Program-made: the position numbers and the translations under genes
Shown here: in pieces, positions 1-5,261 of the stretch
How positions within the stretch are numbered: position 1 is the stretch's first letter
Layout: each line of letters starts with the position of its first letter
Source of the DNA: Prevotellaceae bacterium
GTDB lineage: Bacteria; Bacteroidota; Bacteroidia; Bacteroidales; UBA932
Direction of reading: 5' to 3'
NCBI GenBank assembly: GCA_031279735.1
Contig: JAITHX010000043.1
Coordinates: 1 to 7,717, forward strand
Length of the DNA stretch: 7,717 bases
The notes under the pieces: generated by a model
Database searches by the model: none
The model's input: the letters and a program-made list of their open reading frames with translations, nothing else
What the model was told of the DNA's origin: nothing

Positions 1-2
1 AC

Positions 3-140
3 TACATGGTTTACGACATGAGTCATAACACGCCCGAATTGCAGATAAACAGCCTGAACAGCGAACAATCCTACTTCTTCGCCATCGACACGTTCAACGA
101 GGGCGGCGTCACGCGGGGAAAATCACAAAAATTGAATTAG
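3..140 (+). CDS. C-terminal end of an unidentified, probably secreted protein (partial)
   Basis: Reading from base 3 gives 45 codons with no start inside the window, ending at TAG 138-140; the rest of the gene lies to the left. The visible tail contains INSLNSEQSYFFAIDTFNEG and ends QKLN. The pattern of a short leader, then YFFAIDTFNEGG, is the kind of last beta-strands seen in fibronectin type III-like domains, which often close secreted glycoside hydrolases of Bacteroidota; that family link is from pattern memory, not proven. The stop codon sits in AATTAGGG, the left edge of the repeat element that follows. The last 45 bp (96-140) occur again at 276-320 with only two base changes. What the whole protein does cannot be judged from this piece. 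Confidence 0.7.
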   Translation, partial: YMVYDMSHNTPELQINSLNSEQSYFFAIDTFNEGGVTRGKSQKLN

Positions 141-191
141 GGATGCAGTTCAGGTTTTTAGCACGCAGATGACACGGATGACGCAGATTTC

Positions 192-276
192 AATTACGAA
201 TTACGAATTACGAATTACGTCCCGACTGCGGACATACAGCCGAAGCCGGTCGTAATTCGTAATTCGTAATTCGTAA
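192..276. repeat. Heptamer hairpin (AATTACG)4 / (CGTAATT)3, copy 1
   Basis: Four perfect AATTACG units at 192-219 face three CGTAATT units plus CGTAA at 251-276, around a 31-nt loop (220-250). This would form a stem of about 26 bp in either DNA strand or in RNA. It lies 51 bp after the stop codon of the first gene, so it could act in 3' end formation or RNA protection, but there is no U-tract typical of an intrinsic terminator. Confidence 0.85.
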
Positions 277-320
277 ACGAGGGCGGCATCACGCGGGGGA
301 AATCACAAAAATTGAATTAG
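276..320 (+). pseudogene. Detached copy of the upstream gene's last 14 codons and stop
   Basis: Bases 276-320 would read NEGGITRGKSQKLN then TAG, against NEGGVTRGKSQKLN at 96-140. The two differences are one conservative change (Val to Ile) and one silent change (GGA to GGG). In-frame stops in the heptamer array just upstream mean this piece is not translated as part of the first gene. It is either the carried-along end of a tandem duplication or the remnant of a deleted paralogue. The conservative nature of the changes mildly favours the second, but two changes are too few to decide. Confidence 0.6.
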
Positions 321-338
321 AGATGCAGTTCAGGTTTT

Positions 339-484
339 TAGCACACAGATGACACGGATGACACGGATGACGCAGATTTCAATTACGAATTACGAATTAC
401 GAATTACGTCCCGACTGCGGACATACAGCCGAAGCCGGTCGTAATTCGTAATTCGTAATTGAAATCTGTGTCATCTGTGTGCTA
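339..484. repeat. Compound hairpin: 9-bp units plus AATTACG heptamers, copy 2 (complete)
   Basis: The left arm 339-408 starts TAGCACACAGATGAC, carries GATGACACG-type 9-bp units, then four AATTACG units. The right arm 440-484 has three CGTAATT units followed by the inverse of the 9-bp segment, ending GTGTGCTA. The loop (409-439) is identical to the loop of copy 1. The right arm lacks one heptamer and most of the 9-bp units. This suggests that unit numbers drift independently on each side, as expected from replication slippage. Confidence 0.85.
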
Positions 485-528
485 AGTTATTTCTAACACA
501 TCCCTAAACATGCAACAAAAATATTATG

Positions 529-568
529 ACACGAAGAAACACGAAGAAGGCGCGAAGAAACACGAAGG
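529..568. repeat. Phased ACACGAAGAA array, four units
   Basis: Units begin at 529, 539, 550 and 560, giving spacings of 10, 11 and 10 bp, close to one helical turn. Unit three is GCGCGAAGAA, the others ACACGAAG. The array falls just after the hairpin element and just before the interspersed sequence at 574-641. A related CGCAGAGG-like array lies next to the other copy of that sequence near the right end of the window. The array also creates an Arg/Lys-rich short reading frame that I do not consider a gene. Confidence 0.8.
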
Positions 569-573
569 CTTCG

Positions 574-641
574 CCAATATATTATGGGGTATGGGGTGGG
601 GTGTCCAAAATCCCGTATCAATCTTTAAACTCTTCCTCCCG
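574..641 (+). repeat. Interspersed G-rich sequence, copy A
   Basis: The segment starts CCAATATA and contains three G4 runs (586-589, 593-596, 598-601), then GTCC, AAAT and TCTT..CTCC blocks. It aligns in the same orientation with 7396-7457 over its whole length, with only small gaps. Shared blocks include GGGTATGGG, GGGG.GTCC.AAAT, CAA and TCTTC...CCCG. I see no reading frame conserved between the copies. It is a genome repeat of unknown role. Confidence 0.7.
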
Positions 642-741
642 ATTATACTTCTATTGTGAAGCCCTTATTTCCGAAGGCTCCCTTAGTAGCATGCCTCCTC
701 TCGTCTTCCATGCCCTTATTCCCTTATTTATAAAATATTGA

Positions 742-847
742 TTTAATTGTTAATGGTTAATGGTTAATGGTTAATGCCTATCGGACGAGTGGAGATAGAC
801 GGAGATATTGAGCCGCAGGCATTAACAATTAACAATTAACAATTAAA
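742..847. repeat. Heptamer hairpin (TTAATGG)n / (TTAACAA)n
   Basis: The left arm 742-778 is TTTAATTG followed by TTAATGG units, ending TTAATGCC. The right arm 818-847 is GGCATTAAC followed by AATTAAC units. The inner ends (TTAATGCC with GGCATTAA) pair perfectly across a loop at 779-817. Further out each heptamer pairs at six of seven positions with one G-A mismatch, and the left arm has one extra unit. It is a second heptamer family with the same 7-bp period as the AATTACG and AATTAAG arrays. Confidence 0.82.
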
Positions 848-874
848 CTAATTCTCCCTGCGTCCGTCAGGTCA

Positions 875-911
875 TTCTTAATTCTTAATTTTTAATTCTT
901 AATTCCTAATT
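875..911 (-). repeat. AATTAAG heptamer array overlapping the lptD stop codon
   Basis: Five 7-bp units (TTCTTAA, TTCTTAA, TTTTTAA, TTCTTAA, TTCCTAA on the plus strand) plus TT. On the coding strand of lptD these read AATTAGG, AATTAAG, AATTAAA, AATTAAG, AATTAAG. The lptD stop (TAG, complement of 906-908) lies in the first unit, and the last Asn codon is also repeat sequence. The same unit, in the same orientation relative to its gene, ends the operon at 7348-7379. Confidence 0.9.
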
Positions 912-3590
912 GTTGTCCCAGTAGCTGGATTGTTTGTCGTACTTAATCAGGTCGCTGAGCATGGAGGAGAGGATGCCGATTTTGAAGCTCCAGCTCTGAT
1001 AGCGTCCGAGTGGAGTCCAGTTGAACGAGAAGCTGAAGCAATGCAGCTTGCGGTTGATGCTGATTTGCGTCATTGTGAGGTCCATTGTCCGGAAGTCGAA
1101 ACCGCTGTTCAGTCTGAAGTCCCAGTTTGGAGTGGGGGAAAGGCTGGCGTTGAATCCTAGAGTTTGGGTATGATTATGCAGGGCGCGGAGCTGTTCGTTG
1201 GCATAGTTGTAGGATTTGCTGTAGTTGTAGGAATAGTTGAACGAGAAGCTCCATGGAACGGAGAAGGGTTCATAGACGAAGGGGTTGAACACAGGGTTGT
1301 CGGCATGGTCGTGGGCGTGGGTGTCGTTGCCGAGCATGTCTTTCTTGTTGTTGTCGGGGCTGGGTTTGGGCTTGCCGCTCTTTTCGTCCTTTCCGCCCTT
1401 GCTGCCTTTTCCGCCGCTGAACGAATAGCCGAAGGAGAGATTAAAGGATGTGAGTCTGCCGATGTTCAGTCCCCGATGATTTTTCCAGTAGAGAGTTGAG
1501 CTTTTCCGTCCGTATTTGTCGATGTCGTAGGGGTCGAGGACGAAGCCGAACGATAGGGCTGTGTTTCCGGGCAGGTTTGTGGTGCCGCTGAAGGTGATGT
1601 TCGACAGATTCATGGAATCGGCGAGCAGGTTGTACGAGGCTCCGATATTGAAGGTATTGAGGATGGGTATTTTCTTTGTGGCTATGGAATCGTTTCCGCT
1701 GCGCACTTTCATTTCGAGGTTGTTTCCGAGCGAGAAGGAGATGGAGGCGCTTTTGGATTGAGAGGGAACGGAGTAAGCCTGACCTTCGTAGATATTGTAT
1801 TCGGCGGTGTTTCCGAGCGTATCGCGCTGCACGGTGCGGTAGCCGTTGAAGGGTTTGCGGAGGTCGGGGGTGTAAGAGAAGCCGACGGAGGGTTTCATCA
1901 CGTGCCGCACAGCTTCGACCAGACCGCCTTTTCTTAGGTTGACTATTCCGTAGATCTGAGTGTTGAGCGAGGCGGAGAAGCTGTATTCGTGCACTGCACC
2001 GAAGCGACTGAAGGAGGCGGCGGTGTCGGTCACTATCTTTCGCTGTTCCTCGTCCCAGTGTTTTTCTACGGATTTGAAGAACCAGTTGGTCGAATAGTTC
2101 ACCGTCGGCGCGAGGTTGAGATATTTCAGCAGCTGGAAGTTCGGCAGTCCGATAGCCATTCTGTGCGACATTCCGTTGTTGAACTTTTTGGCGAATCCGG
2201 GATTCGAGAGTTCGGTTGATTTGAAGTTTATGCGATTGTCGAACGACATGTTGTAGGAAAACGAGATGTCCTCGTAGAGCGCTTTTTTTCCTACGCGCTC
2301 TTTTCGGGCGAAGGGATAGAGGCGCGACACGGAGAAGGTGACGTTCGGGAGGGTGACGGAGTAGGTGCTGTCTCTCATGTTCTGGTTGTGGGAGGCGTTG
2401 AACGAGAGGTTGAACGGCGAATCCTGCCATGCGCGGGCGTAGGATATGCTGGAGCTTATCGAGTTGTTGATGTTCTGGTAGGGATCGTGTGCGGCGTTGT
2501 TGTTGTAGAGGTTGTTGTTGGCGGAGGCGAAGTTGACGTTTGCCGAGAAGCTGGTGCCGGGGCGCGCTTTGGGCGACTGCTGGTGGCGCCAGTTCACGGC
2601 GAAGGTTGTGGCGGCGCGGTAGTCGGGCGAACCCTTGTCGCCGGTGGCGTTGAAGGCGTAGGAAAGGTTGAAGCTGCCGTCGAACTTGTATCGTTTGGTG
2701 TAGCGCGACATAGCGCGCGCCGCCCATGAGCCGAGAGTGTAATAGTCGCCTTTCAGGTCGAGGTCGAAGTGTTCGCCTATAGCCATGTAGTAGCCGAAGT
2801 CGCGGAGGAAGAAGCCTCGCGACACCTCCTCTCCGTAGGTCGGGATACGTATTCCCGACGAGCGTCCCGACTGTTGCGGGAAGAATCCGAAGGGGATCAC
2901 GAGAGGGAAAGGCACGTCCTCGATAACGAGGTACGAGGGACCGAAATAGATATACCGTTTCGGCTTTTCCACCACTTTGCCTCTTGTCATGCGGATGTAG
3001 AAATGGGGGTGGGGGTCGTCGCAGGTGGTGTATTTCGCGCCCTTGATGAAGGTGGTGTTGTCGGGGTTTCGCTTGGCGATGTCGCCGTAGAGCAGTCCGT
3101 CGCCCTGTTTGGTGCTGATGTTGATGATTCGCGCCTTTTTGGTGGAGAACTTGTAAACGATAGTTTCCATTTCGATAGGTTCGTCGCTTCCGTCGCGGAA
3201 CACGGGTTTTTCGGTCTGTTTTCCAGCCGTGTCGGTTATTCCCTGTCCGAAGATGGTGCCGTCGCGTTTGCTGGCTTCTATATATCCGGCGTCGATGGTC
3301 ATGTCGAGCGATTTCACCTTTCCTTCCTTGTAGAGATGTATGGTGGTGTCGGCGTCGGTGAAGATGTAAACCATCGAATCCTTAGCCGAATACTTCACGG
3401 GGTCTCTGAACGCGGACTGCCGGTTCATCTCCGACGAATCCATAGCCATGCGTGTGGTGTCGGTCTGTTTCTCTTTCTTGTCGGGCATCCGTATCACCTG
3501 AGCGTCCGCGCTGCGGACGTTGACTATCGTTGCTGCGATCAGCGCGATTGAGAGGCTTAAATATTTTTGAACAATCAACTTGTCAACCAA
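906..3590 (-). CDS. lptD: LPS-assembly outer-membrane protein LptD, Bacteroidota type
   Basis: This encodes 894 residues. LptD is the outer-membrane barrel that, with the LptE plug, receives lipopolysaccharide from the periplasmic Lpt bridge and places it in the outer leaflet. Residues 1-30 form a signal peptide, with a likely cut after SADA. Residues about 65-210 form an OstA/LptA-like N-terminal domain, including the CDDPHPHFYIR block (190-200) and the FGPSYLVIEDVPFPLVIPFG stretch (216-235). The rest is barrel strands rich in aromatic and Asn/Ser residues. A charged loop at about 728-768 is rich in Gly, Lys and His (THAHDHADN). The start is TTG at 3588-3590: an in-frame TAG lies two codons upstream, and the first ATG (residue 35) would lose the signal peptide. 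A second TTG at codon 5 is possible. The gene is single and divergent from the amidase operon. The family call rests on the N-terminal motifs and overall design. Confidence 0.88.
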   Translation of the reverse strand: MVDKLIVQKYLSLSIALIAATIVNVRSADAQVIRMPDKKEKQTDTTRMAMDSSEMNRQSAFRDPVKYSAKDSMVYIFTDADTTIHLYKEGKVKSLDMTIDAGYIEASKRDGTIFGQGITDTAGKQTEKPVFRDGSDEPIEMETIVYKFSTKKARIINISTKQGDGLLYGDIAKRNPDNTTFIKGAKYTTCDDPHPHFYIRMTRGKVVEKPKRYIYFGPSYLVIEDVPFPLVIPFGFFPQQSGRSSGIRIPTYGEEVSRGFFLRDFGYYMAIGEHFDLDLKGDYYTLGSWAARAMSRYTKRYKFDGSFNLSYAFNATGDKGSPDYRAATTFAVNWRHQQSPKARPGTSFSANVNFASANNNLYNNNAAHDPYQNINNSISSSISYARAWQDSPFNLSFNASHNQNMRDSTYSVTLPNVTFSVSRLYPFARKERVGKKALYEDISFSYNMSFDNRINFKSTELSNPGFAKKFNNGMSHRMAIGLPNFQLLKYLNLAPTVNYSTNWFFKSVEKHWDEEQRKIVTDTAASFSRFGAVHEYSFSASLNTQIYGIVNLRKGGLVEAVRHVMKPSVGFSYTPDLRKPFNGYRTVQRDTLGNTAEYNIYEGQAYSVPSQSKSASISFSLGNNLEMKVRSGNDSIATKKIPILNTFNIGASYNLLADSMNLSNITFSGTTNLPGNTALSFGFVLDPYDIDKYGRKSSTLYWKNHRGLNIGRLTSFNLSFGYSFSGGKGSKGGKDEKSGKPKPSPDNNKKDMLGNDTHAHDHADNPVFNPFVYEPFSVPWSFSFNYSYNYSKSYNYANEQLRALHNHTQTLGFNASLSPTPNWDFRLNSGFDFRTMDLTMTQISINRKLHCFSFSFNWTPLGRYQSWSFKIGILSSMLSDLIKYDKQSSYWDNN

Positions 3591-3606
3591 TTTCTAAAAA
3601 TTATTG

Positions 3607-3614
3607 TACTTTTG
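3607..3614 (+). promoter_or_regulatory. Bacteroidota-type promoter (-7 element) for the amidase-GH25-era operon
   Basis: TACTTTTG followed by CGGC is a full match to the TAnnTTTG consensus. The start point would be near 3620, about 39 nt before the ATG at 3659. The -33 match is weak: the nearest TTG (3580-3582) is 24 bp away rather than 19-21. The element faces the lptD promoter, whose -7 element begins 22 bp downstream. Confidence 0.68.
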
Positions 3615-3635
3615 CGGCAACATTAAATGCGCATA

Positions 3636-3665
3636 CAAAATTAGTTAGTTTTAATTAAATGACAA
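3636..3665 (-). promoter_or_regulatory. Bacteroidota-type promoter for lptD
   Basis: On the minus strand the -7 element TAATTTTG (complement of 3636-3643) matches TAnnTTTG. A TTG -33 element (complement of 3663-3665) lies exactly 19 bp upstream, within the usual 19-21 bp spacing. Transcription would start near 3629, giving a leader of about 39 nt before the TTG start codon. The -33 element falls inside the first codons of the amidase gene. Confidence 0.7.
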
Positions 3666-4498
3666 CAACGGGGATAGGAATATTGAAAAAAGTAGCGACA
3701 GCGCTGTTTTCATTCAGCTGTCTGACAGCTGTTTCAACCCCCTACGAAAATGTTGACGAGAATAGGGGCGTGCGGACTCTCGTCATCGATCCGGGTCATG
3801 GAGGACGACAGCCCGGCACCATAGGCAAACGCACTTACGAAAAAGACATCAACCTTGCCGTGAGCCTCAAACTCGGCGCTCTGGTCGAAGAATGGTATCC
3901 CGACGTTCGCGTGCTTTATACCAGAAAAGGCGACGAAACGGTGGACATATACGCGCGAGGCGAGTTCGCCAACAGAAACAAAGCCGATCTCTTCATCTCG
4001 ATCCATGCCAACGCGGTGTCCGAAAAGGCTTCCGAAGAAGAACGCAACGCCACTTCCGGCAGCGAAACCTACATACTCGGACTGCATCGCACCGAAGAAA
4101 ACCTCAAAGTCGCCATGCTGGAAAACAGCTCCATCACCGACGAACAAAACTACGAATCGAACTACGACGGCTTCAACCCCTCAAGCCCCGAAGCCTATAT
4201 CATGTTTAGCCTCATGCAGAACGTGTATATGGAAAAAAGCCTGCAAATGGCCGAATTGGTTCAGAACGAACTCCAGAACGGTCCGGTGAGGCGGAATCGC
4301 GGAGTGCATCAGGCGGGATTCGTGGTGCTGTGGAAAACCTACGCGCCGAGTATTCTCATCGAGCTTGGTTTCGTGTCTAATCCGCAGGAAGAACTCGTTA
4401 TGACGAATCCGGACAGTCAGCAGGAAATGGCAGAGTGTATCTTCCGGGCTTTCCGCCAGTATAAGGAAATAACCGACAGGGAGGCGTTCGGTCTATGA
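3659..4498 (+). CDS. N-acetylmuramoyl-L-alanine amidase (Amidase_3, zinc-dependent)
   Basis: This encodes 279 residues. The enzyme hydrolyses the amide bond between N-acetylmuramic acid and L-alanine of the stem peptide, acting in the periplasm during septum splitting or wall turnover. An N-terminal hydrophobic segment at about 12-26 looks like a signal peptide; Cys21 (FSFSC) makes a lipoprotein possible but the lipobox is poor. The catalytic domain spans about 39-268. Expected zinc ligands and catalytic residues are all present: His47 in DPGHGG, Glu61 in TYEKD, His116 in FISIHAN, and Glu235 in LIELGFVSN. There is no LysM or SH3b wall-binding domain, so length and design fit the short AmiC-like enzymes of Bacteroidota. 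The ATG overlaps no upstream gene and lies about 39 nt after the predicted start point. Its TGA overlaps the next ATG (ATGA, 4495-4498), so translation is likely coupled. Confidence 0.94.
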   Translation: MTTTGIGILKKVATALFSFSCLTAVSTPYENVDENRGVRTLVIDPGHGGRQPGTIGKRTYEKDINLAVSLKLGALVEEWYPDVRVLYTRKGDETVDIYARGEFANRNKADLFISIHANAVSEKASEEERNATSGSETYILGLHRTEENLKVAMLENSSITDEQNYESNYDGFNPSSPEAYIMFSLMQNVYMEKSLQMAELVQNELQNGPVRRNRGVHQAGFVVLWKTYAPSILIELGFVSNPQEELVMTNPDSQQEMAECIFRAFRQYKEITDREAFGL

Positions 4499-5244
4499 GC
4501 GTTCGGACGTATCTCTACGAAAAACGAAAGATAATCCTGCTGTCGGTGCTTGCGCTCGGCGCTCTCGTGTGGTGTCTTATCCCCGAACGTCGCCACGCCT
4601 TCGGAATACGCATGCCGGCAGGCTACACTGTCCACGGCATAGATGTGTCGCGCTATCAGGGCGAAGTGGACTGGAGCGACATGGAAAACTACACCTACGG
4701 ACGCAATACGGTGAGGATTGCCTTCGCCTTCATCAAAGCCACGGAAGGACGCTCGGTGAAGGACGCCTGCTTCGACCGGAACTGGGACAGCATCTCCCTG
4801 ACGAACATCATACGCGGAGCATATCATTTCTATGTCCCCTCGCGCTCTGCCGACGAACAGGCAAACAATTTCATATCGACCGTAACGCTCAATTCCGGCG
4901 ATCTCCCTCCGGCTCTCGACCTCGAAAAGCCTCCCGGAAAGCAGAGCCGCGCCGCTTTTCGCGCCAGTGTGAAAATCTGGCTGGCGAAGGTGGAGAAACA
5001 CTACGGGGTGAAACCCATAATCTACACCAATCTCGGCTTCTACGAAAAGTATCTCGCCGGCGACAGCGAACTGGAATCCTGTCCTGTCTGGATAGCCCGC
5101 TACAACCACAGGCAGGACTTCGGCCGACCGTGGGTCTTCTGGCAGCACAGCGAAAAGGGACAAATACCCGGAATACGCCCGACGGTAGATTTCAATGTGT
5201 TCAACGGCACACTCGACGAACTCAAATCTTTTTGCATCAAATAA
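4495..5244 (+). CDS. GH25 family muramidase (lysozyme-like), membrane-anchored
   Basis: This encodes 249 residues. GH25 enzymes hydrolyse the beta-1,4 bond between N-acetylmuramic acid and N-acetylglucosamine. Residues 13-29 form one hydrophobic segment after a basic YEKRKI start, most likely an uncleaved signal anchor facing the periplasm. The catalytic barrel starts at VHGIDVSRYQGEVDW (46-60), with the family Asp50. The conserved acidic pair is Asp142/Glu144 in PPALDLEK, and the closing motif is VDFNVFNG with Asp232. FIKATEG (79-85) and GAYHFY (108-113) are also typical GH25 barrel strands. Length is normal for a single-domain member. The 4-bp ATGA overlap with the amidase gene links two enzymes that cut different bonds of the same polymer. 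A role in wall remodelling is more likely than defence, since no immunity or toxin-export signal is seen. Confidence 0.92.
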   Translation: MSVRTYLYEKRKIILLSVLALGALVWCLIPERRHAFGIRMPAGYTVHGIDVSRYQGEVDWSDMENYTYGRNTVRIAFAFIKATEGRSVKDACFDRNWDSISLTNIIRGAYHFYVPSRSADEQANNFISTVTLNSGDLPPALDLEKPPGKQSRAAFRASVKIWLAKVEKHYGVKPIIYTNLGFYEKYLAGDSELESCPVWIARYNHRQDFGRPWVFWQHSEKGQIPGIRPTVDFNVFNGTLDELKSFCIK

Positions 5245-5260
5245 AGGTATATAAAGGTAT
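5241..5260 (+). repeat. Perfect 10-bp direct repeat carrying the era ribosome-binding site
   Basis: ATAAAGGTAT occurs twice back to back (5241-5250, 5251-5260). The first copy holds the GH25 stop codon TAA (5242-5244). The second places AAAGG five bases before the era ATG at 5262. AAAGG is a recognisable Shine-Dalgarno-like core, not the rule in Bacteroidota, where A-rich leaders are more common. The duplication therefore gives era its own spacing and ribosome site rather than coupling by stop/start overlap. Confidence 0.75.
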
Positions 5261-5261
5261 A

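Larger units (their letters stand above)
96..460. repeat. Direct tandem duplication, about 180 bp, two copies
   Basis: Copy 1 is 96-275 and copy 2 runs from 276 to about 460, offset 180 bp. Copy 2 repeats the last 14 codons plus stop of the upstream gene, then the same hairpin element. Reading along, I find four substitutions (108 G to A, 119 A to G, 141 G to A, 165 G to A), all purine transitions. There is also one extra 9-bp unit in copy 2 (ACACGGATG). The distal 90 bp are identical. Copy 1 ends inside its right heptamer arm, while copy 2 continues into the complete right arm. The layout fits a tandem duplication, or a deletion that joined two similar gene ends. Confidence 0.92.
136..507. 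repeat. Hairpin repeat element bounded by inverted TTAGGGATG ends
   Basis: The left edge reads TTAGGGATG (137-145) and the right edge CATCCCTAA (499-507), its exact reverse complement. Inside each edge comes a spacer of about 15 bp, then TAGCAC/GTGCTA, 9-bp GATGACRCR units, the AATTACG heptamers and a central loop. The left part has been duplicated (see the tandem duplication). The right 38 nt, 470-507, recur exactly but inverted at 7525-7562. No coding sequence lies within, so if mobile it would depend on a protein supplied elsewhere, as MITE- or REP-like elements do. Mobility is inferred only from the repeated occurrence. Confidence 0.65.
141..905. other. 765-bp gene-free interval between convergent genes, mostly repeats
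   Basis: This interval separates the 3' end of the first gene from the 3' end of lptD. It holds the second half of the tandem duplication, two hairpins, the ACACGAAG array, one copy of the interspersed G-rich sequence and two heptamer arrays. Bases 642-741 are the only part not assigned to a repeat. They are pyrimidine-rich (CCCTTATT and similar) and show no promoter or gene. No intrinsic terminator with a U-tract was found here for either convergent gene. Confidence 0.8.

Noticed and set aside
192..276. Intrinsic terminator for the first gene
   Set aside because: A strong stem is present but no U-tract follows it, and the stem is AT-rich heptamers. I list it as a repeat only.
136..507. CRISPR array
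   Set aside because: Repeat units are 7 or 9 bp, directly adjacent and arranged as inverted arms. There are no unique spacers of even length between direct repeats.
526..741. 71-residue reading frame starting MTRRNTKKARRN
   Set aside because: Its N-terminal third is translation of the ACACGAAG array and its middle crosses the interspersed G-rich repeat. Copy B of that repeat does not keep the frame, and there is no promoter or ribosome site, so coding is unlikely.
1441..2727. 428-residue minus-strand frame inside lptD
   Set aside because: It is an out-of-frame shadow of lptD, dominated by Arg, Gln and Leu with no recognisable domain, while the lptD frame is continuous over the same region.
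2769..3551. 260-residue plus-strand frame opposite lptD
   Set aside because: It is antisense to the conserved N-terminal domain of LptD, with no promoter, ribosome site or known motif; it is explained by codon bias of the opposite strand.
5227..5234. Internal promoter for era (TCTTTTTG)
   Set aside because: The second base of the -7 consensus is wrong, and no TTG is found at the right distance upstream. Read-through from the operon promoter is enough to explain expression.
4569..5261. Long upstream extension of the era reading frame
   Set aside because: It overlaps the GH25 gene in another frame, gives Arg/His-rich low-quality sequence, and Era homology begins at the ATG at 5262.
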